A stretch of DNA of 34,855 bases from Geobacteraceae bacterium (GTDB lineage: Bacteria; Desulfobacterota; Desulfuromonadia; Geobacterales; Geobacteraceae), in assembly GCA_028683595.1 (NCBI GenBank), contig JAQUHM010000003.1:1-34855 (forward strand). Direction: 5' to 3'. Shown one piece after another: positions 7,584 through 15,630 of the stretch. A program made the position numbers and the translations under genes. Numbering within the stretch: the first letter of the stretch is position 1; each line of letters begins with the position of its first letter. A model generated the notes under the pieces. It made no database searches. It saw only the letters and a program-made list of their open reading frames with translations, and was not told the origin of the DNA.

Positions 7584-7612
7584 ATGTAATTAGTTACTGT
7601 ACGAAATGTCAA
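7584..7612 (-). promoter_or_regulatory. Sigma70-type promoter for the methyltransferase/riboswitch-3 transcript
   Basis: A consensus TTGACA (7612-7607) and TTACAT (7589-7584) are separated by 17 bp on the minus strand, immediately upstream of riboswitch copy 3. Confidence 0.7.
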
Positions 7613-7692
7613 GAAAAATATTCGTGATGGATTTTCTTATATTTTCATGAGACAAAATATATATGCTATTTCCGAAACCTCAAACATTCACT

Positions 7693-7721
7693 TTGCGTGA
7701 GAAGGTGAATTGAGGTATTAT
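7693..7721 (+). promoter_or_regulatory. Sigma70-type promoter for ssb
   Basis: TTGCGT (7693-7698) and TATTAT (7716-7721) are spaced by 17 bp, about 115 nt upstream of the ssb start. It is divergent from the methyltransferase promoter. The rest of the 7613-7836 spacer shows no gene. Confidence 0.5.
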
Positions 7722-7836
7722 TCCATCCGCTGACTGGTTCCCTTTGTAAAATCTGAATGAAAGACCGGTTGGCTGATCATCGGTCGGTGCTTAAACATGT
7801 TTCCTGTTGCGCACCGGCAGGACAAGGAGTAAGTAT

Positions 7837-8286
7837 ATGGCAAGTCTCAATAAGGTAATGTTGATCGGGAATCTCGGCAAAGATCCTGAGGTTCGGTACA
7901 CCACGTCGGGTACGGCGGTGGCGAGTTTCTCTCTCGCAACGAGTGAGCGTTTCAAAAACCGGAGTGGTGAATGGGAAGACAAGACAGAGTGGCATAACGT
8001 TACCCTCTGGGGTAGGCTTGCGGAAATTGCCGGTGAATATCTGGCCAAGGGAAAGACAGTCTATATCGAGGGTCGCCTTCAAACCAGAAAATGGCAGGAC
8101 CGCGATGGCCGGGACCGGTACACCACGGAAATAGTGGCAGATAAGATGCAGATGCTTGGTGGTAAAGGTGAAGGCGGAGGCGGAGGGCGTCAGGGTTCAG
8201 GAAAGAGTTCTGATGGCGCCGGACAAGGTGGTTCACCGGGCTATGAAGAGCCGGTATTCAATCCTGATGACGATATTCCGTTCTAA
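7837..8286 (+). CDS. ssb: Single-stranded DNA-binding protein
   Basis: The start is the ATG at 7837, behind AAGGAG. An in-frame extension to 7807 lacks a ribosome site. The protein has 149 residues. The N-terminal OB fold (about 1-108) carries '[18 protein letters not shown]', 'FSLATSERF' and '[21 protein letters not shown]'. A Gly-rich flexible linker follows. The acidic tip 'DDDIPF' is the site that recruits replication and repair partners. It protects single-stranded DNA during replication, recombination and repair. Its stop codon overlaps the convergent cyclase gene by 4 nt. Confidence 0.97.
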   Translation: MASLNKVMLIGNLGKDPEVRYTTSGTAVASFSLATSERFKNRSGEWEDKTEWHNVTLWGRLAEIAGEYLAKGKTVYIEGRLQTRKWQDRDGRDRYTTEIVADKMQMLGGKGEGGGGGRQGSGKSSDGAGQGGSPGYEEPVFNPDDDIPF

Positions 8287-9539
8287 GATAGTGTCGTTTC
8301 TCCGGCAATGACAATGCGGTTCTTGCCGGTCCTCTTGGCATGGTAGAGGGCATCATCTGCAGCTTTTACCAGTTCGTCAGGAGTGTTCCCATGGTCAGGA
8401 AATGCTGCAATACCGATACTGACGGTGATTCTTTTGCCCTGTATCAGCAATGCAGCGATTTCATGCTGAATTCTCCCGGCGAAGGCGACTGCATTCATCT
8501 CTTCCGGTGAGCAGGGCTCTTTTGCAGTTGTACTTATCGGGGTTTCAGGAAGGATAATACCGAATTCTTCTCCACCATACCGGCAGGGAATGTCAATATC
8601 GTAAGGTGGGTTTGTTTCACTTCGACGGACGTTTTTACGTAATATTCCGGCGAGTTCCTTGAGAGCCCTGTCCCCTTCCAGGTGACCGAAGGTGTCATTG
8701 AATTCCTTGAAGTGGTCAATGTCCAGAAAAATAATGGAAAAGACGTGGCCGTAACGGATTGACCGCTGGATTTCACTGTTGAGTCCCTTGAAAAAATAGC
8801 TTCTGTTGTATAATTTAGTTGTCTGATCTTTAACTACCAGTTGCTTCAAGGAAAGTTCTTTTCTACGATTTACTCTGACAATATGGGACCCAATGGTTGT
8901 CATCGCTACCATCATGACCACAGTCCATGTCCAAAGGAGCAGGGCGTAGCGTGGATCCTGCTGCTGGTCTTCCGTGATAAAGGGAAAATCAACCGGATTC
9001 AGAAGTTCACTGGCCTCGGCCGCGATAAGTATGCCAAAAGCCAGGATCGTTACAATGCAGAAGATCCAGGTGTCTCGTCTGCGCTCCAGGAGCAAGGACG
9101 CTTCCAGTGTGAGGAAAGGGTAGATTGCCCAGAATGGGCTGAAAACGCTCCCGCAATAATGGATCAAGACAGTTGTTGCGATAATGTCCAGCAAAATCTG
9201 GAGATGATTGGATAGGGCGAAGTGGCTCAGTTCGCGGTAGAACAGATGATAGAAGAGATTGTAGCAAGCTGTAGTCAGGAGGGTGCAAGCCGGGATGGTA
9301 AGCAGGGCAGTGTCGTGGGAATAGTCGTGGCTCGAGGAAAGCAGCAGGCTCCCTGCATACAACCCATAGACGCACAGCATGAGGAGAAAAATCCATCGCA
9401 TCCTGATAATCAGGAGCATGTGGCCCTTTGTTTTAGCCAATTTTTCCAGCTCCTGACTTGTGGGATCCCCTTGGTAGCACCCGAGATGACGCACAAAGAT
9501 CTTGAAGAGAGCGGTTCTTTCTAAGTCCTGTATTTTCAT
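8283..9539 (-). CDS. Membrane-bound diguanylate cyclase (GGDEF domain)
   Basis: This 418-residue protein has a cytoplasmic N-terminus, about six hydrophobic helices between residues 40 and 222, and a C-terminal GGDEF domain from about residue 235. The active-site loop is GGEEF (322-326). The metal-binding stretch [11 protein letters not shown] begins at about 272, so the enzyme should make cyclic di-GMP from two GTP. The usual RxxD product-inhibition site just before the loop is not present, with Tyr where Arg is expected. Its signal input is probably sensed by the membrane region, which matches no family I recognise. It is convergent with ssb. Confidence 0.92.
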   Translation of the reverse strand: MKIQDLERTALFKIFVRHLGCYQGDPTSQELEKLAKTKGHMLLIIRMRWIFLLMLCVYGLYAGSLLLSSSHDYSHDTALLTIPACTLLTTACYNLFYHLFYRELSHFALSNHLQILLDIIATTVLIHYCGSVFSPFWAIYPFLTLEASLLLERRRDTWIFCIVTILAFGILIAAEASELLNPVDFPFITEDQQQDPRYALLLWTWTVVMMVAMTTIGSHIVRVNRRKELSLKQLVVKDQTTKLYNRSYFFKGLNSEIQRSIRYGHVFSIIFLDIDHFKEFNDTFGHLEGDRALKELAGILRKNVRRSETNPPYDIDIPCRYGGEEFGIILPETPISTTAKEPCSPEEMNAVAFAGRIQHEIAALLIQGKRITVSIGIAAFPDHGNTPDELVKAADDALYHAKRTGKNRIVIAGETTLS

Positions 9540-9651
9540 TGTCAGAGTGTATCGGGGGGCCGAACCTCCTTTTGTCCTCGAAATATTGAAGGCCTGCGAA
9601 TCTGTCTTTGGATAAAAGAGGATTGTTGATATTATATCTCAAGGAAATATT

Positions 9652-10293
9652 ATGTCAAGCAATAAAAATCACTCTGAGATAGGGGTGAGGATTAAAGAGA
9701 TTCGTCTGTCTCGTGGTCTTACGCAAAAAAACTTTGCAACTTCGCTCGGAATAGTCCAGGGTTTTCTTAGCGATGTGGAGCGAGGCAGAAAACTGCCTTC
9801 CGAAACGCTATTGATAGCGTTGTGTCATCTCTACGAGATAAGTGAGGAGTGGCTGTTCACTGGTGAAGGAGAGATTTCCCGGAAAGTGTTCCCCCGGGAA
9901 GAGATGGAAAAATATGTTGCTTCGACGATACCGCTCCTTAAGAGGGTGCCACCGGAATTTCCGGATGGAATAGAAGATCAGGACATTTATGATCGGATTT
10001 CCCTGCCCGGGATTCCCGAGGGTTGTTATGCCTTTTTTTTCTATGGAAATTTCATGGCGCCCACGGTTCATGATGGTGACATTATCATTTTCACCGAATA
10101 TGAAAACTTTGCCAATGGTGATATTGTGCTGTTGAACAACCTGTGGGGGGAGACAATTCTGCGGAGATACCGAATGAGAGACGATGAGGTGCTTCTTTCT
10201 CCTGACAATCCCCAGTACCGTCCCTTCCGGCTGGAAAAAAACACGCGGATTTTTGGCAAGGTTATCGAGATATGGCGGAAGGTTAAGTTTTAA
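9652..10293 (+). CDS. XRE-family regulator with degenerate S24 (LexA/CI-like) domain
   Basis: The 213-residue protein has an N-terminal Cro/CI helix-turn-helix (about 8-66, 'GLTQKNFATSLGIVQGFLSD') and a C-terminal S24-like domain (about 115-213). In the S24 family the catalytic Ser lies in G-D-S-M-x-P-T. Here the stretch reads GNFMAPT (132-138), so Ser is replaced by Phe134. The later catalytic Lys, usually in a 'KR' pair, appears to be Arg171. Self-cleavage is therefore unlikely and the domain may serve only for dimerisation or ligand sensing. AAGGAA precedes the ATG. No phage genes are nearby. A short GATAT/ATATC inverted repeat just upstream could be an autoregulatory site. Confidence 0.88.
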   Translation: MSSNKNHSEIGVRIKEIRLSRGLTQKNFATSLGIVQGFLSDVERGRKLPSETLLIALCHLYEISEEWLFTGEGEISRKVFPREEMEKYVASTIPLLKRVPPEFPDGIEDQDIYDRISLPGIPEGCYAFFFYGNFMAPTVHDGDIIIFTEYENFANGDIVLLNNLWGETILRRYRMRDDEVLLSPDNPQYRPFRLEKNTRIFGKVIEIWRKVKF

Positions 10294-10340
10294 CGGACCA
10301 GAACAGTTCGGCCTGTTGTCCAAGATGCCGGAAAAGAAAA

Positions 10341-10376
10341 GAGCGAGGTCTGAAGCACAGGCCCCGCTCTTTTTTT
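10341..10376. terminator. Terminator between the convergent regulator and ydbL-type gene
   Basis: The stem GAGCG (10341-10345) pairs with CGCTC (10365-10369), with further interrupted pairing inside, and is followed by seven T residues on the plus strand. On the minus strand the A-rich 5' flank also gives a T-rich tail, so it may serve both genes. Confidence 0.75.
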
Positions 10377-10388
10377 AGGTTTCGTGCA

Positions 10389-11024
10389 CTATTTCTGAAC
10401 CCAACGCCCGTTTGCCAACTGAATCCACCATCCTGCTTTTGCTTCTTCCCTCTTTGTGTCGGCATACGTTGCTGCTGCTTTGGACAGTACTTGGCTCAAT
10501 GCATCTTTTGTTTCCGGCTGTTTGTTCACCCGCAGGATCGCTTTTGCCATGTTGATGATAACGGTCTTGCGGTTGCTGTTCTCCGCTTGAACGATAGCCT
10601 GGGCACTCCCCGCTTTGGATTGGTCCCGTATGGCAACTCTTCCGTCGACCGCTTCGCCGACAACCCCGCTGTCACGAAGAGCGTTCAACTGGGGAAGACG
10701 GGCGCGCATCTCCTCGTATGCCTGCTGAACTTCGGGCATTCCGGAGAGTTCTTCTGCCAGCTTGTTTCCCAGGTCCTCCGCCCATGCTTCGGCAGCAAAA
10801 CTGATGACGGGAATAAAGCTTAGCGGCTTTTCGGCAGGCATTTGTTGTTCGGGTAGCTGTTGCAGATCTTCTTTCGGTTGCTGCTTCAGGAGCATTTCGT
10901 CCAGGGATTTGTATGCCTGTTTCACATCCTTCTCAGGGAAATAGACATTGACCGTGATAAAAGCACAAGCGGCCAGAAGTCCTGTTGCTGCAGCAATGAC
11001 CCATCGAGTGAGAGCCTTTTTCAT
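10389..11024 (-). CDS. DUF1318/YdbL-family lipoprotein
   Basis: The start is the ATG at 11024 behind GGAGG, giving 211 residues. A lipoprotein signal ends LAAC with Cys20 as the lipid-attachment residue. The segment after it ('FITVNVYFPEKDVKQAYKSL') resembles the short lipoprotein YnbE and other DUF1318 lipoproteins. The C-terminal half, from 'LNALRDSGVVGEAVDGRV' to the end 'WIQLANGRWVQK', matches YdbL. In Escherichia coli ydbH, ynbE and ydbL are separate genes whose products bridge inner and outer membranes for phospholipid transport. Here one lipoprotein follows the ydbH-type gene after about 140 nt with no room for a separate ynbE. Confidence 0.82.
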   Translation of the reverse strand: MKKALTRWVIAAATGLLAACAFITVNVYFPEKDVKQAYKSLDEMLLKQQPKEDLQQLPEQQMPAEKPLSFIPVISFAAEAWAEDLGNKLAEELSGMPEVQQAYEEMRARLPQLNALRDSGVVGEAVDGRVAIRDQSKAGSAQAIVQAENSNRKTVIINMAKAILRVNKQPETKDALSQVLSKAAATYADTKREEAKAGWWIQLANGRWVQK

Positions 11025-11162
11025 GACAACCTCCATTTTTCATAGTCTGTTGAGAGAAATATACCACAGTGGCTGAGGGAAACAAAGAAGGTAAAAACTG
11101 TCAGCCGTATCATGCCGGTTGTCGAGGAGAATCAGCAACAGGGCCACTTCTCCCGTTTTTGC

Positions 11163-14100
11163 CTATTCAAGCCATTTGAGATCAGTTTGAACGGGCTGCG
11201 TCTCCTTCCCCCCTCCTTTGCCCCGTGCAGCCGCATCCCGGATCGATTCAAGAAGGTGGTCGAGGGCTATCCGGTTCTGCACCGGGGCAACGGAAACGCT
11301 CAAATCTTTCATGCCCAGGAAGTTTGTGTGCGAAATGTTGAGTTTCTCAAAGGTAAGGAAGTTTTGCTTGAGAAAGGCGCTTATCTCTCCGTTGTCATAG
11401 GGACGATCATTCTGGAAAAAGAAGCCTCTCAGCTTTTTCCCGGCAAGTTTCTGGAGAAATTCCTTGCTGACCAGCATCTCTTCTCCTTTACCGGTGCGCG
11501 TCCAGAGGTTCACAAACCCCGTCAACTCTTTCAGCCCGCTTTTACTGTTTCGCAGACTGAGAATGCCGTCGACCCTGCCGGTGATATAGCCTTTAATTGA
11601 AGGAAAAGAGTCGCAGAATTGTTTGAGACTTAGATCGTTGAGCAAGAAATCCACTCCGTATTCCGGAGTTCCCTTCAGAATCAGATAGCCGCTGCCAAGG
11701 AGTTTTCCGTCATAAAGGTTCAGTTCGATTGGGGAGACCTTCATGATTCCTCTGGACGCACTGATAGATAGTGAAATTATCCCTGTTTCGAGTGCTCCAA
11801 AATGGATCGTGCCGATTGAGACGTGGTTTCCTGACCCGGAACTTTTGTTGAGACCTTCCAGGATTCTGGAATAATTTTCTCTGCTGTAGCTGAATGGAGC
11901 GTGCTCCGGTTCGCCTCCCTGCCAAGGGAATTCCAGGGAGAAGGGGAGGCTCCCCTCAATTCCGGTAACGGTGATTTTCTGAGATGGAATCTCCAGTGAT
12001 GCCGATTCAAGAGAGAGGGTGCCGTTGATTCGGGTGCTGGAGCCATGAAGTTCAGCGGAGCCAGCAAGTGAGCATGATCCTTCGCAGGAGGCTTCCTGAA
12101 GATTTCGAGGGAGCGCATTGGCAAAGGTGTCAAGCAGTGAGTTAATGGTAGCAGAGGGTATGCTGAAGGAAAGGTTTCCCTCTCTGTCGGCAGAGGCAAA
12201 ACGCTCTACCGTTCCTCCAATCCGAAGGGACGTCCCGCCGGAAAGGCGCAGGATACCTTTCTTCACGGTCAGGTTTTTCCTGTGGATTGTTGAATCGAAA
12301 GTGGCGGCAATTCCAGTTGCAAGGGTTTTCCCTGAAGAACCTTTCAGTGAGATGTCGCCCCCTGTTACTGCAATATTTCCATCAATTCCGCTTTGCTGCG
12401 TATAGGTGCCACTCAGAAGGACGTCTGCTATACCGGCTGAGATGCGAGGTGAGACTTTACCGGGTAAAAGACTTCCAAACTGTTCGAGTTCCTGTTTCAG
12501 AAGACTGGCCGTGAAAGAAGTCTCTTTGGATTTGGAAAAAATCCCGGTGTGGACCCGTGCGGAAAGTGTTCCTCCGAGAGAGTGTCCCTTGATTTCCGCT
12601 CCGACATTCTTACCATCTGCATTGAGACGCACAACACACGATGCCACAGGTTGATTCCGGTATGCTAGAGATGTTACGGAAATATCGGATGTTCCCACCA
12701 GGGAACGCTTGTTATCTTCAGTGAAGTACCAGGCCTTTATTTGCCCTGCTATGCCGGAGGCGGTCAGGTCACCGCTTCTGACCTCAGCACCGGCAAGGCT
12801 GGCGAAAAGAGGAATCTGCTTCTTGTCCTGACCGTCTTCCTTCAACGGCAGTCTTCCGCGAATTTCCCTGGCTTGGATTTGAGTTGAGGCAAAGGTGCAC
12901 AAGACTTTTTGGAGAGTTACTTCCCGACTTCTCACGGTGAAGCCTGTTTTTGCGGAAAACGGCTTGTCGTCGAGATTCCCGCCAGACGCTTCCAGCGAAC
13001 CACTGGCGGAAAAAATGCCTTTGTTTCTTTGCATACGTGAGAAGATCGCGGTCTTATTGAGGGAGATCCGGCGTTTAGATGACGTACCAGCCATAGAGAC
13101 AAGGTCCAGTGCTGTCATCCCGCTAAAATCCTGCGGGGAGGTACCGGAGAGTTTTGCCGTGGCAGTAACTTTCCCGGAGGTAAGGCGGGTTGTTGGCAGC
13201 TTTTTTGCCAGGAACCCGTCCAGTGAGGTGAAGGGGATGTTGCGAGCAGAGCAGTTGAGCGTAAAAGGGACTGGTGCCGTGTCGAGATACTGAAATGATC
13301 CTCTGAGAGGTATCCCGGCAACCATAGCTTTGATTGTTGGTGCTGCAAGTTGTGTTGGCTTGAAACGGGGGCTGAAGAGTGCGGTAAAAGGGATGGAGAG
13401 GGAATCGATCAGAGGAGTATCTTTCTGCCTCTCGGTGAAAACCTTACCGATAATCCGCCAGTTTTGTGCCGTTTTGCTCAGGGAAAAGTCGGCAGCTCCT
13501 CCGGTAAGGATGAGCTGTTTTGCTTGAACCAGGGCAACCCTTCTGAGGGAAAGATCTCCGGTAGCCGTGGTAATCCCTTTGCTGCGGTCTCCTTTTAACT
13601 CAACCCCGCGTGAGGAGATTTCCCCTGACAAGGAGATCTCCCGTTGTGTGGATACCGGCAACCGGGAAAAGAATGAGCCAAGGTCGATTTTGTCGGGAGT
13701 CAGCTGAAGGGTGAAGGCACTTTCTTTACTGGCTTGCTGCATCGAGCCCCTGGCCCTGATTGTCATAAGGTTATGGACGGTAAGCTCTGCGCCGGTGAGT
13801 TCTGCACTGTCGGCCTTAAAATCATAACGGGCCTCTACATTCAGATGTCCCTCAATCGGTAGACTTTTCTCAGAAAAAGAGTATGAGAGCTGTCTGAAAG
13901 AAGTGGCAACCTGGATCACGAGGAGTTTGTCGCGCAGATCCGCGGAAAGAGTCAGTTTTCCCAGTGCATTCTCAAAGTGAAGAGGGGGCTTGCCATGCAG
14001 GAACTGTTGCAGCGGTGCGAGGGACAAGGCGGGGGCATCCGCCGTAACATGAAAGACAGAATTGTCGCCCAGATGACCTTCTGCCGTCAACCGAAGAGGA

Positions 14101-14708
14101 TTGCCCTTGGCATCTTTCCCTGAGAGTGCCAGTTTCGAATTCGTTGTCCCTTTGGTTGAGAAATCAGTAAGCGACAGGCCCAGCTTCGCAATCGTGTAGT
14201 CGTTTATTCGGATGGAGGTGTCCTGCAAGGAGAATCGCTTTATTACGATTTCTTCCGTTGGTTTTTCTTTCTTTTTCGAAAAACGCTTCAGCAGGGAGGA
14301 AAAATTCCAGCTGCCTGGGGAATTCTTTTCGGCAATGACGCTGAGCCCGATAACTTCCAACCTGGACAGGCTCCGTTTTCCCTGTATCAAGCCAATGATG
14401 TCTGGTGTGAGAGAGATTGTGCGGGCGGAAATCATCTTTCGGTTTGGGAAGCCGGGAGGGCCTTCAATAACGATGCCGTTCAGGTAGATAGTTCGTCCGG
14501 TCACGGTAAGTCCGTCAATGGTAACCTTGTGATTGCACCATTCAGACATGGTGCGCCCCAGATAATCAGTGGCCATTGGGGTGGCCAGCAGGATCCGAAA
14601 AAGGAGATAAACAGAGAAGGCGGGAAGCGCTACAATGATAAACGACCTGGAGACGAGTCTTTTCCAGGGAGGTGAATCGGACACTTTTTTTGCGCGAGGT
14701 TCATTCAT
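11163..14708 (-). CDS. ydbH: YdbH-like AsmA-superfamily intermembrane transport protein
   Basis: This 1181-residue protein has one N-terminal membrane helix (about residues 20-45) and a very long periplasmic part built of repeating amphipathic strands. The N-terminal 'WCNHKVTIDGLTVTGRTIYL' is typical of AsmA-like proteins. The C-terminal region, 'LSLKQFCDSFPSIKGYITGR' onward, matches the YdbH end that meets its outer-membrane partner. Such proteins form hollow grooved rods (with TamB and YhdP) that move phospholipids to the outer membrane. The following YdbL-family lipoprotein gene supports the YdbH assignment. Only a distant AGGAG site is seen, about 20 nt before the ATG. Confidence 0.85.
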   Translation of the reverse strand: MNEPRAKKVSDSPPWKRLVSRSFIIVALPAFSVYLLFRILLATPMATDYLGRTMSEWCNHKVTIDGLTVTGRTIYLNGIVIEGPPGFPNRKMISARTISLTPDIIGLIQGKRSLSRLEVIGLSVIAEKNSPGSWNFSSLLKRFSKKKEKPTEEIVIKRFSLQDTSIRINDYTIAKLGLSLTDFSTKGTTNSKLALSGKDAKGNPLRLTAEGHLGDNSVFHVTADAPALSLAPLQQFLHGKPPLHFENALGKLTLSADLRDKLLVIQVATSFRQLSYSFSEKSLPIEGHLNVEARYDFKADSAELTGAELTVHNLMTIRARGSMQQASKESAFTLQLTPDKIDLGSFFSRLPVSTQREISLSGEISSRGVELKGDRSKGITTATGDLSLRRVALVQAKQLILTGGAADFSLSKTAQNWRIIGKVFTERQKDTPLIDSLSIPFTALFSPRFKPTQLAAPTIKAMVAGIPLRGSFQYLDTAPVPFTLNCSARNIPFTSLDGFLAKKLPTTRLTSGKVTATAKLSGTSPQDFSGMTALDLVSMAGTSSKRRISLNKTAIFSRMQRNKGIFSASGSLEASGGNLDDKPFSAKTGFTVRSREVTLQKVLCTFASTQIQAREIRGRLPLKEDGQDKKQIPLFASLAGAEVRSGDLTASGIAGQIKAWYFTEDNKRSLVGTSDISVTSLAYRNQPVASCVVRLNADGKNVGAEIKGHSLGGTLSARVHTGIFSKSKETSFTASLLKQELEQFGSLLPGKVSPRISAGIADVLLSGTYTQQSGIDGNIAVTGGDISLKGSSGKTLATGIAATFDSTIHRKNLTVKKGILRLSGGTSLRIGGTVERFASADREGNLSFSIPSATINSLLDTFANALPRNLQEASCEGSCSLAGSAELHGSSTRINGTLSLESASLEIPSQKITVTGIEGSLPFSLEFPWQGGEPEHAPFSYSRENYSRILEGLNKSSGSGNHVSIGTIHFGALETGIISLSISASRGIMKVSPIELNLYDGKLLGSGYLILKGTPEYGVDFLLNDLSLKQFCDSFPSIKGYITGRVDGILSLRNSKSGLKELTGFVNLWTRTGKGEEMLVSKEFLQKLAGKKLRGFFFQNDRPYDNGEISAFLKQNFLTFEKLNISHTNFLGMKDLSVSVAPVQNRIALDHLLESIRDAAARGKGGGKETQPVQTDLKWLE

Positions 14709-14823
14709 GATGGCTCTATCGTTTTATCTCCTGAGGAGTCAGAAGTTGTTGTATGGGTGCCTGCAAAGGGAGTCACTTGGGGTGCAGAGTTGAAAGCATG
14801 CCGGTTCCGAATTCCGATTTTCT

Positions 14824-14851
14824 GTGAAATCGCTTTCACTGTTCAAGTATA
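14824..14851 (-). promoter_or_regulatory. Possible ydbH promoter -10 with adjoining palindrome
   Basis: TATACT (14851-14846) on the minus strand is a good -10 hexamer, although no convincing -35 is seen. Six-base arms GTGAAA and TTTCAC with a 4-nt gap (14824-14839) lie immediately downstream, over the expected start point, where a repressor could bind. Confidence 0.3.
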
Positions 14852-14911
14852 TCGCAATTCCGTTGTGGAAAGGATTTCTTTCCTGACGGAAGATGAGCAT
14901 ACAGGTTAAAA

Positions 14912-14930
14912 AAAAGCCCCGCAACGGGGC
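14912..14930 (-). terminator. Intrinsic terminator of the HU gene
   Basis: A perfect 6-bp GC stem (14930-14925 with 14921-14916) with a 3-nt loop is followed by eight T residues on the minus strand. It lies about 200 nt after the HU stop codon. Confidence 0.8.
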
Positions 14931-15132
14931 GGGGCATTCCTTTAGTCGTTATATAATATGAACTGAGGGTTTTAAGCCGCCAGGGTAGTCAGTAATTGGC
15001 TCTCCTGGAAGCGTAAAGCAGCCGTATTCCCGTAAAGTGCAGGGTGCCTGCCGGCTGAAATCAAAATTCCCATTTTTAAACGCGATTCAATCACTGCCTG
15101 GAAAGTCCGGCAGGACGGAGTGGCGCTCAGCC
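14931..15132. other. Non-coding 3' region of the HU transcript
   Basis: This stretch of about 200 nt lies between the HU stop and its terminator. No open frame or RNA gene was recognised. A CTGCC/GGCAG hairpin is present near 15100. It may be an unusually long 3' untranslated region or contain a small RNA, with nothing decisive either way. Confidence 0.3.
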
Positions 15133-15420
15133 CTATTTCTTTTTGGTGGGTGCTACGGCTGCTTTCAGGGCTTTGCCGGGACGGAACTTGGGAACCTTTG
15201 CTGCTGCAATCTTAATTTCCTTGCCTGTCTGCGGGTTTCTGCCCACACGTGCTTTCCTGGTAGCGACTTCAAAACTGCCGAAGCCAACAAGTGTTACCCT
15301 GTCACCCTTTTTAAGGGCAGCGCTTACTGCATTGATAAATGCTCCTACAGCCTTTTCCGCTGCTGCCTTAGTCAGGTTGGAAGATTTTGCCACGGCCTCC
15401 ACGAGTTCTGCTTTGGTCAT
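15133..15420 (-). CDS. hup: HU-family DNA-binding protein
   Basis: The protein has 95 residues, standard for HU. The N-terminal helices are '[25 protein letters not shown]'-like (residues 1-25). The '[20 protein letters not shown]' stretch, with the arm 'RNPQTGKEI', is the family signature for DNA binding. A Lys-rich tail ends PTKKK. HU is a small nucleoid protein that bends and compacts DNA. An AAAGGAGGG ribosome site and a strong promoter precede it. Confidence 0.97.
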   Translation of the reverse strand: MTKAELVEAVAKSSNLTKAAAEKAVGAFINAVSAALKKGDRVTLVGFGSFEVATRKARVGRNPQTGKEIKIAAAKVPKFRPGKALKAAVAPTKKK

Positions 15421-15459
15421 ACTGGCCCTCCTTTAAAGATGTAAGGATAAATTATCTTT

Positions 15460-15487
15460 ACTATATACGTTAAATTGGAGTTTGCAA
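15460..15487 (-). promoter_or_regulatory. Sigma70-type promoter for HU
   Basis: TTGCAA (15487-15482) and TATAGT (15465-15460) are separated by 16 bp on the minus strand, 40 nt upstream of the HU start. Confidence 0.7.
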
Positions 15488-15630
15488 GGGATAATTTAAC
15501 GGAAAATCTTTTTTTTTCAGGGAGAAAAGGCAGCAAAATCGGGCATTTTGGTACCTTTCATAGTCGTAGAGTGGCGATCCGGGCCTTGTTTGCTGCCGAT
15601 GTTCAACATAACTTCCTGATATCATACGAG

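Noticed and set aside
7837-10293. Prophage region suggested by ssb and a CI-like regulator
   Set aside because: No integrase, terminase, structural or lysis genes are present and the neighbours are housekeeping genes. The regulator's S24 site is also degenerate.
11163-14708. Numerous plus-strand open frames across the YdbH gene
   Set aside because: They are antisense shadows of the long minus-strand gene, without ribosome sites or recognisable domains.
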